A DNA stretch of 43,544 nt, taken from a virus. The translations under genes and the position numbers were made by a program. The stretch lies in IMG/VR virus record IMGVR_UViG_3300046501_000208, positions 1 to 43,544 of that record. One strand, given 5' to 3'. The notes under the pieces were generated by a model. The model ran no database searches. It saw only the letters and a program-made list of their open reading frames with translations, and was not told where the DNA came from. Shown here piece after piece: positions 29,654 to 38,337 of this stretch (within the stretch, counting starts at the first letter, position 1; the number at the start of each line of letters is the position of its first letter).

Positions 29654-30385
29654 ATGTCGATTCTGTCCCAAGGAACCCAGATTTACGCCCTGGTGCCGAC
29701 AGCTGCCAACCCGGCGGTTTTCGAAATTCTCGAAATCGAGTGCGCCACCGCTTTCAGTCCGGGCGGCAACCCTGCTGATCAGATCGAGGTCACCTGCCTC
29801 AGTGATAAGGTTCGTCACTATATGCGTGGCCTCCGCACCCCTGGCCAGGCTTCGCTCACCCTCAATGCTGATTCGAGAAATGCCTCGCATGTGCGGCTGC
29901 ATCAGCTTTCCGAAGATGACTCCATCGAAAGCATTCGCTGGGCCGTCGGCTGGTCTGACGGGTTGGGCATCGCTCCTACGGTTGGAAGCGATGGCGCCGT
30001 GGCTGCCCTCAGCCTGACCACGGGCGGAACGGGCTACACCTCTGCACCAACTGTTGCGCTCACGGGCGGTGGTGGTACCGGCGCGACGGCAATCGCGATT
30101 ATCTCTGGCGGCGCTGTGACCGGATTCAATATCACCAGCCCGGGCACCGGATATACGTCGCCGCCATCCGTTGCGCTCACCGGCGGTGCTGGTAGTGGCG
30201 CAGTTGCAGCTGCCGTGCTGGGCGATAGCGACGACTTCGTTCTGCCAAATACGCGCACCTGGTTCATCTTCGACGGCTACGTGTCTGACTTTCCGTTCGA
30301 CTTCGCCGCCAACGCAGCTGTTACCACTGCGGCAACTATCCAGCGTTCTGGTGGCTCGGCTTGGATTCCTAAGGTGGCCGCGTAA
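29654..30385 (+). CDS. Major tail tube protein with inserted Gly-rich repeat domain
   Basis: A 243-residue tail tube protein. The tube-like fold is seen at both ends ([40 protein letters not shown]; then [20 protein letters not shown]). Between about 115 and 190 two tandem repeats of about 40 residues are inserted, each around GYTSxPxVALTGG. The repeats may be a surface decoration of the tail shaft. ATG 29654 follows TGGAGATCACC. Confidence 0.85.
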   Translation: MSILSQGTQIYALVPTAANPAVFEILEIECATAFSPGGNPADQIEVTCLSDKVRHYMRGLRTPGQASLTLNADSRNASHVRLHQLSEDDSIESIRWAVGWSDGLGIAPTVGSDGAVAALSLTTGGTGYTSAPTVALTGGGGTGATAIAIISGGAVTGFNITSPGTGYTSPPSVALTGGAGSGAVAAAVLGDSDDFVLPNTRTWFIFDGYVSDFPFDFAANAAVTTAATIQRSGGSAWIPKVAA

Positions 30386-30732
30386 TGGATTTGAGTCTCG
30401 ACAACCTCAAGAAATCTAAGGCGTTCACCGCACGCCCGGTGGAAAAGACAATCGAGTGGAACAAGGATGGAGAATTGCTCAAGTTCACCACCTTTGTCCG
30501 GCCGCTTTCTTACCAGACCGCAGTAGGCGACATTGCTGCTCATCGTGGCGCCGATCCGCTGGCATCAAGAATTGCATCGAGCATCTGTAACGCTGAAGGC
30601 CAAGCCGTCTTCACAGTGGCCGATATCACCGGCGAAGCTGATCCAGAGAAAGGTGCACTTGACCCGGATCTTACAAACCTCCTTCTCATCGCCATAGGCG
30701 AAGTGCAAAACGTGGGAAAGACGAAGGCCTGA
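30385..30732 (+). CDS. Tail assembly chaperone gpG-like
   Basis: A 115-residue chaperone for tape-measure protein, equivalent to lambda gpG by position, size and the frameshift near its end. It includes KKSKAFTARPVEKTIEWNKD and PLASRIASSICNAEG. ATG 30385 overlaps the previous stop (TAATG). Confidence 0.85.
   Translation: MDLSLDNLKKSKAFTARPVEKTIEWNKDGELLKFTTFVRPLSYQTAVGDIAAHRGADPLASRIASSICNAEGQAVFTVADITGEADPEKGALDPDLTNLLLIAIGEVQNVGKTKA
30714..30720 (+). promoter_or_regulatory. Programmed -1 frameshift site GGGAAAG
   Basis: GGGAAAG is set in the gpG frame as G GGA AAG, four codons before its stop. Slipping back one base to GGG AAA continues into the downstream frame to 31022. This is the same heptamer and phase as in the lambda G-T gene pair. 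Confidence 0.85.
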
Positions 30733-31022
30733 CTGACATCGATGAGTTGTGGTGCGAGCTCGTGATGAATGGCATCGGGGGCCGCACCATCGCCGAGGCG
30801 CAGGCCAATCTGACTTATCCTGAGTTCATGACCTGGTGCAAATTTCGGGGCAAGCGTGGATCCCTCAACCAAGGGATGCGAGTTGAGGCTGCAGTTGCCA
30901 GGCTCGCAGCTTTCTACGCTAACTGCAGGTCGGGCAAAAAGGCGTTCAGCATCGAAGATTTTGCGCCGCATATGGATGAGCCGGTTTTGACCTTGGAGCA
31001 TGCGATGGCGACTTGGGCTTGA
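30720..31022 (+). CDS. T-domain of the gpGT frameshift product
   Basis: A 100-residue extension made only after the -1 shift at 30714-30720; the fusion gpGT would be about 212 residues. The frame reads through DEGLTDIDELWCELVMNGIG, then TYPEFMTWCKFRGKRGSLNQ. There is no good separate start or ribosome site. In lambda the T part recruits the tail tube protein during assembly. The position just upstream of the tape measure supports the call. Confidence 0.8.
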   Translation, partial: DEGLTDIDELWCELVMNGIGGRTIAEAQANLTYPEFMTWCKFRGKRGSLNQGMRVEAAVARLAAFYANCRSGKKAFSIEDFAPHMDEPVLTLEHAMATWA

Positions 31023-31058
31023 CGCTGTTAAATTGCCGTTTTCTTGGGAGGGAATCTG

Positions 31059-31250
31059 ATGAAACCGGTAGTAACCGAGCAAACGTCAAAGAAGTACAAA
31101 GGCCGCATGCTCCTTGGTGGCATAGGATGCTGCATCGGCGTAGTGATGGTCATCGGATCTGAAAACCCCTTGCCGGGTCTGGCGGTCGTGATTGTGGGTA
31201 TTGCTTTATACGCGTCGGGCCGGTTTTCGGCTTGGTGGAATCACGGCTGA
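31059..31250 (+). CDS. Small membrane protein, moron-like (63 aa)
   Basis: A 63-residue protein with two membrane segments (MLLGGIGCCIGVVMVIG and LPGLAVVIVGIALYASG). ATG 31059 has a strong GGGAGGG upstream. It is bracketed by the T frame and a strong terminator and has its own good ribosome site, so it looks like an inserted accessory gene. A role in exclusion at the membrane is possible but unproven. Confidence 0.65.
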   Translation: MKPVVTEQTSKKYKGRMLLGGIGCCIGVVMVIGSENPLPGLAVVIVGIALYASGRFSAWWNHG

Positions 31251-31263
31251 TAGTAATTTTTGT

Positions 31264-31288
31264 AAAGCCCGCTTCGGCGGGTTTTTTT
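31264..31288 (+). terminator. Intrinsic terminator before the tape measure gene
   Basis: CCCGC-TTCG-GCGGG with flanking A/T pairs and a run of seven T. The UUCG tetraloop makes it stable. It closes the small membrane-protein unit. Confidence 0.75.
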
Positions 31289-31304
31289 ATGCCTGGAGAA
31301 AAAC

Positions 31305-33866
31305 ATGGCCGGATCCCTTGGCACCCTAACGCTGGATCTTATCGCCAAAATCGGCGGATACACCGGCCCCCTAGACAAGGCGAGTCAGGAAACCAAGAAG
31401 CGCAACGCTGAGATGGCGAAGTCTTTCGATAATCTGGCGAAAGGCATCGGCACCGCCATCGGCAGTATCCCGGCGATACTTACCGGACTAGTTGTTTCGT
31501 CGGCGAGCACCGCCAAGGAGATTGCAAATCTATCCGCGCTGGCCGGACTTGGTACAACCGAGTTTCAGAAGTTCGCAGCTGGGGCACGTAGTGTTGGCGT
31601 AGACCAAGACAAGCTGGCCGATATCTTCAAAGACACCAACGACAAGCTGGGCGATTTCATCAATACCGGCGGTGGCGCGCTCAAAGACTTCTTTACCAAT
31701 ATTGCGCCCATGGTGGGCGTGACTGCTGATCAGTTCAAAAAACTGAACAGCAAAGACGCACTCGCGTTGTATGTCACAAGCCTCGAAAAGGCGAATGTCA
31801 GCCAGTCCGAGATGACCTTCTACATGGAGGCCATCGCGAACGACTCCACGGCGCTAGTTCCGCTGCTTCGTGACAACGCCAAAGGCTTCGACGAACTCGG
31901 TAATTCAGCGGAAGCGGCCGGCATCGTCATGAGCGAAGGCACGATCGCTGCTGCCAAGCAATTCGGCTTGGAAATGCAGGGTCTTGGTCAGTACGTGAAG
32001 TCCGCTCAGGTGGCTCTTGCGGCGGAGTTTCTGCCGGTTTTGCTTCAATTCAGCAAAGACGTGAATCAGTCCGCAAAAGACTCGGGCGGCTTGTCGAAAG
32101 TGGTGAAAGGGCTTGGTGACGACTTGGTCACCACTGCAGCGTTCATTGTCAACGCTGGAGACGGTATTGCACGGGTCTTCGACATTGTAGCCAACGTCAT
32201 CGTCGGTTCTTTCGCGGAGGCTTCAGCGCGAATCAGCAATTTGTCTTCCCAGGCCAACACAGCGCTAGGTGCTTTAACTTTCGGGGAAACATCGAAAGCT
32301 TTCAAAGCTAACGCAGCTGAGTTTGCGAGCGATGCGCAGATTCAGTTTGGTGTAGCCGCCGAGGCTGCTGCCAAAATCAAGAACGATCTGGAAACGCCGT
32401 TGGCCGGCGATCGCTTTAAGGAATATGTGGCAAATGCAAAAAAGGCTGCTGCTGAGATTGCGCAGAGCAACCAAGCCATTACTCCAGGAACGGGTAGTGG
32501 AGTAGATCCCGCCGCGATTGCCGCGAAGGCGGCGGCTGAAAAAAAATCAGCAAGCGAAGCGGCTGCAGCAGCGAAGAAAATTCAGGACACATTCAAGTCA
32601 ACCGAAACGGATTACGAACGCCAGATCGAACTGATCAACACCACTAGCGATAAACGTAAGGATGCGACAGAAATCGCGAAGCTGCAGTTCGAGATTGAGT
32701 CCGGGAAGTTGGTGGGGATCAACGCCGAGCAGCAGAAGAGGCTTGAGGGGCTGGCTGCCGAACTTGACGTCAAGCTTAAGCTCAAGAAGGCCAATGAAGA
32801 CGCAGCCAAGCTGGCAGCCTTCGATGCTTCTCTCAAAGACAGCAATCAAACCGTCAAGGAAGGGTTTGAAATTGATATCGCCGGCAGTGGCTCCGGTGAC
32901 AAGCTCAAAGATCGTCTGAAAGCCGATCTTGCCATCCGCCAAGACTTCGATAAGCAACAGGCCGACCTGCAAAAGCAGTACAACGGCGGCGACATCAGCC
33001 AGGAGATGTACGACAGCGAGACGGAAATGCTGCAGGAGGCTCTCGCCGAGCGGATGGTGCTGCAGCAGGACTATTACAACCAGATCGACGAGGCTCAATC
33101 GAACTGGATTGATGGTGTGTCCAGCGCCTGGGAAAATTACAGAGACACAGCCACCAACTTTCAGCAGCAAGCTGCGGACGCGACAACCAGCATTCTGGAT
33201 GGCACCACCAATACCGTCGCCGACAACATCGAAAGCTTGGTCAAGGGACAGGAGAGTATCGGGGACTTCGTCAGCAATATAGCCGCTGGCATGGCGAACG
33301 CCACGATCCAGGCTCTCTCGCAGATGGCTGCTCAATGGATCGTCTACAAGGGCGTTCAACTGGTTCTCGGGCAAACCGGCTCCGCTGCTGCTGTCGCACA
33401 GGCAGCAATCACCGGGCCAGCGATCGCCGCGGCATATGCACCCGCCGCAGCCCTTGCCAGCCTGGCGTCTTTCGGTACCAACTCGGTGCCAGCTATTGCC
33501 GGTATCACTGCGACGACAACCGCCGCTGAGTCTGCAGCTTTGCTGGGTATGGCGCATGACGGTATCGATTCAGTGCCCCAGACCGGTACTTGGCTGTTGC
33601 AGAAGGGAGAGCGCGTAACAACGGCCGAAACGAGTGCAAAGCTCGATAAGACGCTAGAGCAGGTTCGCTCAGACAGAGCTGCAGGCTCGTCAAGTCCTAC
33701 CGTCAACCTCATTGAAGATGCCTCTCGCGCTGGCCAGCAACGCACCCGCTTGAGTGATGACCAGCTCACCCAAGTCATTGATGTGTTCGTTTCCAATATT
33801 TACGAAGAAGGGAAGGCTCATGACGCTATGAATCGTAAGTATGGTTTGAGAGGGGTCGGCACATGA
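31305..33866 (+). CDS. Tape measure protein
   Basis: An 853-residue tail-length ruler. The N-terminus (GTLTLDLIAKIGGYTGPLDK, ASQETKKRNAEMAKSFDNLA) is typical of lambda-type tape measures. A long Ala/Lys-rich coiled coil fills the middle. A lambda-type C-terminal domain follows (NIESLVKGQESIGDFVSNIA, ATIQALSQMAAQWIVYKG), with a membrane-active-looking Ala-rich stretch. ATG 31305 has TGGAG upstream. Overlaps the next gene by ATGA. Confidence 0.92.
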   Translation: MAGSLGTLTLDLIAKIGGYTGPLDKASQETKKRNAEMAKSFDNLAKGIGTAIGSIPAILTGLVVSSASTAKEIANLSALAGLGTTEFQKFAAGARSVGVDQDKLADIFKDTNDKLGDFINTGGGALKDFFTNIAPMVGVTADQFKKLNSKDALALYVTSLEKANVSQSEMTFYMEAIANDSTALVPLLRDNAKGFDELGNSAEAAGIVMSEGTIAAAKQFGLEMQGLGQYVKSAQVALAAEFLPVLLQFSKDVNQSAKDSGGLSKVVKGLGDDLVTTAAFIVNAGDGIARVFDIVANVIVGSFAEASARISNLSSQANTALGALTFGETSKAFKANAAEFASDAQIQFGVAAEAAAKIKNDLETPLAGDRFKEYVANAKKAAAEIAQSNQAITPGTGSGVDPAAIAAKAAAEKKSASEAAAAAKKIQDTFKSTETDYERQIELINTTSDKRKDATEIAKLQFEIESGKLVGINAEQQKRLEGLAAELDVKLKLKKANEDAAKLAAFDASLKDSNQTVKEGFEIDIAGSGSGDKLKDRLKADLAIRQDFDKQQADLQKQYNGGDISQEMYDSETEMLQEALAERMVLQQDYYNQIDEAQSNWIDGVSSAWENYRDTATNFQQQAADATTSILDGTTNTVADNIESLVKGQESIGDFVSNIAAGMANATIQALSQMAAQWIVYKGVQLVLGQTGSAAAVAQAAITGPAIAAAYAPAAALASLASFGTNSVPAIAGITATTTAAESAALLGMAHDGIDSVPQTGTWLLQKGERVTTAETSAKLDKTLEQVRSDRAAGSSSPTVNLIEDASRAGQQRTRLSDDQLTQVIDVFVSNIYEEGKAHDAMNRKYGLRGVGT

Positions 33867-34312
33867 TCGCTTACCCGGCGGAACTCCCTGTTGCGCTTCG
33901 TGAAAATTATGGTTTTGAACAGACCAACAACATCGCACGCACACAGATGGCGTCTGGACGCGCGCGCCAGAGGATTGAATTCAAGAACGCCCCGACGATG
34001 GTGCAGTTGGCGTGGATCTGTTCAAGCGCGCAGGCATCAATCTTCGAATACTGGGCCTCGCAAATGGTCGGCGCTGGTTGGTTCACGATCCCTTTGAAAA
34101 CTCCGCTGGGACTCGATCCAGCTGAGGTCCGATTTACGGACGTGCCGGCCGGACCGGTCTTGATCGGCGTCGACCACTGGAAATTTACCGCGGCGTGCGA
34201 ACTCCGCAAGCGGCCGCTGTTGCCTCCTGGGTGGGTCGAATTCTTGCCGGGCTTCGTAGCACACAGCGACATCTTCGACTTGGCAATTAACCGGGAGTGG
34301 CCTAAGCCATGA
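33863..34312 (+). CDS. Minor tail protein (149 aa)
   Basis: A 149-residue protein starting MIAYPAELPVALRENYGFEQ, with ARTQMASGRARQRIEFKNAP and many aromatic residues. By position after the tape measure it corresponds to lambda gpM/L-type baseplate components, but I cannot place it in a named family. It has ATGA overlaps on both sides. Confidence 0.7.
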   Translation: MIAYPAELPVALRENYGFEQTNNIARTQMASGRARQRIEFKNAPTMVQLAWICSSAQASIFEYWASQMVGAGWFTIPLKTPLGLDPAEVRFTDVPAGPVLIGVDHWKFTAACELRKRPLLPPGWVEFLPGFVAHSDIFDLAINREWPKP

Positions 34313-36579
34313 CGACGTTCAATACTGGCAACCCAATCCCAAGCGCTGCGCCTCAGGACCTATTCGACAATGCGCAGAGTTTCGATGACGGTATGCACGG
34401 ACAAGGGGACACGTTTAAGGATCGATTCGGGCGTGATCGTTACACCTGGCATCGCTTCGAGACGATGACGCAGGGGGCTTTGGATCAAATTAATCCAACG
34501 GTGGCTGCAGCCAAGGCGGCGGTGACTGCAGCCAAGGACGCAGGTGTGTTAGATATCGGTCGGTCTGTTGCGGCCGTTGATACTGCTGAGGCTGCCGCCA
34601 AGGCTGACATGCTGCAAACGGCATCAGAACTGGGTGATGACCTTAATAACAAGCGGTATGCAACTTATGCGGAAATGGTCGCTGATCCTCAGGCGCGTGA
34701 TGCTGTTGTAGGTGTGGTCGATGCCGATGCAAACAGCCTGCTGAACGGTTGGTATTCTTGGGACGCTACCGCTTCTGTATGGGAACGCTTTGCTGATCAG
34801 CCAGCCAGCGGGAAAGCCCTCGACTCGGTTGGTGCTCGAACCTCTATCCTGGAAGCATCAGCAGTGCGAGCAGATAAACTAAACGACGCGCATTTCGCCT
34901 TTTCTATCGCAGATGACGTTGGCCAAGTCGCCTTCGGGATCTTGGAAGACGGATCTGTTTACGCCGGTGGCATTTCGGCCGATATCGAAGAGCTGCAAGA
35001 CAGCACGGTCAAAACCACTACGTTTGAAGACACCACCAACTACGTGTGGGGTATCACCGACAGACTGGGCCGAGTAGCGCTCGGCGTGACGCCCGATGGC
35101 GCTGTTGTGGCCAACACTGTTCCAGAGAGCGTAAGTGCGGTATCGACCTACGTCACTCGTAGCCCATTGGTTTCTGGCTTGACCGTTTTGCTGGCATCGA
35201 GCGCTCTTGTCTACGGCGGGCAGTCGAATCCGCTGGCCAACGTAACTGCCGCAGCGGCTACCAGCGTTACTGAGTCGGTAACGGATTACCCGTTGACCTA
35301 CATCGTCCCGGTGTCAATGCCGATTACCGAGTTCTTGAAGGTAGACGCAGCCCAGTGGCTCGGGTACTCCAGCGTAAGCATCACCTCCGTCGTGAACCAG
35401 GCGACAGGGCTGCCGCTGGTAGCAGGAGTTGATTATGCCTATACCGAGAACGGTAAGCTGGTCCGTATGGCTGCAGGTTCCGCTCTCACCGTTACTGTGA
35501 ACTTCATTGGGTTCAAAGAGCGTTATGACCTGATCGTCTACAACCTCAACACCCGAGGCGTGGTTATCCGTCAGGGTGTAGAGCGTCGAATCACTGCGCA
35601 TGAAGATGCCTACCGAGCCAAACCTTTGGCTGGTGACATTCCACTTTATAGTCTCTACGTGGTCGGTTCTGTCATCAAAGATATCATCGACGTGAGTGAT
35701 TGGCGTGGGACCCGTCACCGATCCAGCAACGGCGAGCAGGCTGCTCTTATTGAGCAAAACCGGTATCGCTTGCGTCGTTTCCTGACCAAGCTCAACCGCG
35801 GTGATGGCGTTATCGTCACCGGCTACGGAGACAGCAACACTGCCTTGGGCGGGTCGCGCGGCGATGATTCCGCATACGTGGCCAACCGGCCGGACGTGGA
35901 TACTTTGTCATTTCAGGGTGACTACCTGATGTCGACCTTCGAAGCCGATTTCCGCGCTGCTTATCTCGCATCCGTTGGCCAGGTTACCGTAAAGGGCCAA
36001 GTTCGCAATAAGACATCCCCTAACTGGGGTGTGATTGACAAGATCACCAAAGGCTATGGGTATACCTTCGTTGCGGATCGCGTTCCCGTCATTCAGGAGG
36101 TGGTTTATCTAAATCAGGGGATAGCGACTACAACTGCTGGTAACACTGCACAAGGTGGCACTACCCCTGCGAGGTTGGCGGCGATGATCAATCCAGTTGG
36201 TTATCGGACGCCTGACCTGGTGATCATCGCCTTCGGCATGAACGATAGAGCAGACATCAATTACGTCAGTAACATTGAACAGATCGCCACTGCGGTGCTG
36301 GCTGCAGGGGCAGACGCCATTGTTGTAGGTCCCCACCTTACCAATACCTTCAGCGCCTCGTTCAACCAGGAAACGTGGCATCTGATTCATCGTCGTCTGA
36401 TGGAGTGCGCTGACAGGCTCGGAATTGCGTTCTTCCCTTCCGAGCTTTTTTACGCTGGGAAGAACCGCGGCTATCTGGGGATCAGTGACTACTCCCTGAC
36501 CCGTGCCAATTTCGCCAACCACCCAGGCCCGTATGAGTACCGAATGCTCGGCGAGGCGCTGGCCAACTCTTTCCTCTGA
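34309..36579 (+). CDS. Tail appendage with SGNH-hydrolase-like domain
   Basis: A 756-residue receptor-facing protein. The N-terminus (YNTGNP-like: FNTGNPIPSAAPQDLFDNAQ, then RFGRDRYTWHRFE) is a virion-attachment module seen in Pseudomonas tail fibres and spikes. From about residue 500 an SGNH/GDSL-type domain is visible: GDSNT with Ser509, FGMND (642-646) and NHPG with His738. The usual acidic residue three before the His is replaced by Phe735. Such domains can deacetylate surface polysaccharide; activity here is uncertain. It sits between minor tail genes, overlapping 33863-34312 by 4 nt. Confidence 0.8.
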   Translation: MTTFNTGNPIPSAAPQDLFDNAQSFDDGMHGQGDTFKDRFGRDRYTWHRFETMTQGALDQINPTVAAAKAAVTAAKDAGVLDIGRSVAAVDTAEAAAKADMLQTASELGDDLNNKRYATYAEMVADPQARDAVVGVVDADANSLLNGWYSWDATASVWERFADQPASGKALDSVGARTSILEASAVRADKLNDAHFAFSIADDVGQVAFGILEDGSVYAGGISADIEELQDSTVKTTTFEDTTNYVWGITDRLGRVALGVTPDGAVVANTVPESVSAVSTYVTRSPLVSGLTVLLASSALVYGGQSNPLANVTAAAATSVTESVTDYPLTYIVPVSMPITEFLKVDAAQWLGYSSVSITSVVNQATGLPLVAGVDYAYTENGKLVRMAAGSALTVTVNFIGFKERYDLIVYNLNTRGVVIRQGVERRITAHEDAYRAKPLAGDIPLYSLYVVGSVIKDIIDVSDWRGTRHRSSNGEQAALIEQNRYRLRRFLTKLNRGDGVIVTGYGDSNTALGGSRGDDSAYVANRPDVDTLSFQGDYLMSTFEADFRAAYLASVGQVTVKGQVRNKTSPNWGVIDKITKGYGYTFVADRVPVIQEVVYLNQGIATTTAGNTAQGGTTPARLAAMINPVGYRTPDLVIIAFGMNDRADINYVSNIEQIATAVLAAGADAIVVGPHLTNTFSASFNQETWHLIHRRLMECADRLGIAFFPSELFYAGKNRGYLGISDYSLTRANFANHPGPYEYRMLGEALANSFL

Positions 36580-36586
36580 GGTTTCT

Positions 36587-37357
36587 ATGATCTACGGCCA
36601 ATCCATCAAGCTTGAAGGCGTAAGTTTTTCTAACTCGGCGCTGCCGGTCCTTCGTGATTTCAAGACCCTGATCGCCGAGCACCCTCATTGCATTGGGGCT
36701 TGGCGCATGGACGGTGCCGATCCAATGTCGCTGGATCTTGACGGCGGCATTCAGTCTTTCGGCAACTGGAAGAGCGATGGTTTGCCGCTGGTGTTGGCTG
36801 GCGGCCAGCCGGCAAAGTTGGTCGACAATCTGCAGGGCGGCGGCAAGGTTGCCCGCATGGCAGCAGCTTGCGCGTATCAATTGAATGGCTATGCCTGGGA
36901 TATTGCCAAGAGTTACACCATGGTCGCTGTCTACAAGCCGGATAGTTACAACGCTCTGGGGAATGTCTGCGGCGATATCAACCAAACTGACATGACCAAA
37001 ACAGCCGCGATTTTCAGCCGAAAAAACGGCACTGTTCCCGCCATCGCCATGTTTGAGGCCAACAACACCCTGTATCAGAACGTCACCAACGAAGGTGTTT
37101 TTGTCGCCGCAATGGCGCGGCATGACGCCACAGCGAAGGTGAATTACCTGGTTGGCGTAGGTATCGGATCGACGTCCGCGGCATCATCAGGCGCCGCTGC
37201 AGCTGGAACGCAATCTTTCAAAGTTTCTGATCAAGTCATCTACCCCTTCTTGGGAATGGTCGACTTCGTAGCATTGTTTGATATTAACACCGCTACAGAC
37301 ACCGCATTGCAGAGCGCGCTGGCTGATTACATGGCGATACGAGCCAGGGCCGCATAA
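36587..37357 (+). CDS. Second tail appendage protein
   Basis: A 256-residue protein of unknown function, starting MIYGQSIKLEGVSFSNSALP. The segments LIAEHPHCIGAWRMDGADPM and ARHDATAKVNYLVGVGIGST, with a later LGMVDFVALFDINTATD, suggest a concanavalin-like beta-sandwich; that is tentative. It directly follows the SGNH protein and is closed by a short terminator, so the two may form one exchangeable host-range cassette. ATG 36587 follows GAGG. Confidence 0.65.
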   Translation: MIYGQSIKLEGVSFSNSALPVLRDFKTLIAEHPHCIGAWRMDGADPMSLDLDGGIQSFGNWKSDGLPLVLAGGQPAKLVDNLQGGGKVARMAAACAYQLNGYAWDIAKSYTMVAVYKPDSYNALGNVCGDINQTDMTKTAAIFSRKNGTVPAIAMFEANNTLYQNVTNEGVFVAAMARHDATAKVNYLVGVGIGSTSAASSGAAAAGTQSFKVSDQVIYPFLGMVDFVALFDINTATDTALQSALADYMAIRARAA

Positions 37358-37375
37358 CCCACTACTTGCTGCAGC

Positions 37376-37400
37376 AAACCCGCCTTGAGCGGTTTTTTTT
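37376..37400 (+). terminator. Weak terminator after the appendage genes
   Basis: CCGC (37380-37383) pairs with GCGG (37389-37392), extended by A/T pairs around a mismatch, followed by eight T. The stem is short, so efficiency is uncertain. Confidence 0.5.
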
Positions 37401-37453
37401 CGCCTGCAAAACGCTGCGTCCCAAACGGCGCAGCACTTGCGTGAGGTGCATCC

Positions 37454-37942
37454 ATGGCAACCCTTGCCGAAATCAACGCCAGCGCCGGTCCCGATGTGAT
37501 CATCCGCACATTGGAAATCACATCGGCCGCTTGGCCAGATCCGATCCTCATCTGCAATGGGTTTGACGATCAGACATGCATCACAGAGGACGGGCGCACG
37601 CTGACTTTTACCGCTGTGAATGTCGATATCGAGCTTGCCAGCAAGAACAACAAAGGAAACCAGACGCTGGCTTTCGCGCTGGATAACACCACCGGAGAGG
37701 TATCCCTGAAGTCTGACCAGGCCATTGACGCAGGGGCGAGGGTGACTGTGATTTATCGCGACTTTCTCGACAGCAACCAATCGGCGCCGGCTGCGCGTCC
37801 ATATCGACTTACCCTGCTCTCTGGAACGATAAAAGGCGCGATCGCTCAGCTGCAGTGCGGATACTTCAACATGATTTCAGTAGCTTGGCCTCGGCGTCTT
37901 TACACCGCGAATGAGTACCCGGGGTTGAGGTATATCGCATGA
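37454..37942 (+). CDS. Minor tail protein (DUF1833)
   Basis: A 162-residue protein of the DUF1833 group: ITEDGRTLTFTAVNVDIELA and KGNQTLAFALDNTTGEVS, ending YTANEYPGLRY. It occupies the lambda gpL-like position before the NlpC/P60 gene. ATG 37454 has GAGGTG upstream; the stop overlaps the next start by ATGA. Confidence 0.8.
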   Translation: MATLAEINASAGPDVIIRTLEITSAAWPDPILICNGFDDQTCITEDGRTLTFTAVNVDIELASKNNKGNQTLAFALDNTTGEVSLKSDQAIDAGARVTVIYRDFLDSNQSAPAARPYRLTLLSGTIKGAIAQLQCGYFNMISVAWPRRLYTANEYPGLRYIA

Positions 37943-38337
37943 GTTGGATCAACTGGTACCTGGAGCACGCCGTTTACGTTGATGGTGGGCGAGGCCCAAC
38001 TGAGTTTGACTGCTGGGGACTTACCCGCCACGTGCGCGCAGAGCACTTGGGTCAGCGTCTTCTCCCTTCCTATGGTGATCTCAGGAACACCGATCCCCGC
38101 CAATTCACCCGCGCATATCGGACGGAGGCCGCGATTATGGGTGAGTGCAGTGCCGAGCACGGGTCTATCGCTGCCGTTTTGGTGGGCACAATTTGCACTC
38201 ACGTTGGGCTGGTCATCGCAACTGACGGCCAGTTACGGATCCTTGAAATCAATCCACAGCGCGGCGCACGTTTTATCGCTTTGCATTCATGGCAGCGCGA
38301 TCACGTGCGTGTGACCTATCACAGAGATTTGCCATGA
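37939..38337 (+). CDS. NlpC/P60-type tail peptidase
   Basis: A 132-residue protein of the lambda gpK kind. The catalytic Cys is in GPTEFDCWGLTRHV and the His in CTHVGLVI. It likely cleaves peptidoglycan peptides during DNA entry or tail assembly. It overlaps both neighbours by 4 nt. Confidence 0.88.
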   Translation: MSWINWYLEHAVYVDGGRGPTEFDCWGLTRHVRAEHLGQRLLPSYGDLRNTDPRQFTRAYRTEAAIMGECSAEHGSIAAVLVGTICTHVGLVIATDGQLRILEINPQRGARFIALHSWQRDHVRVTYHRDLP

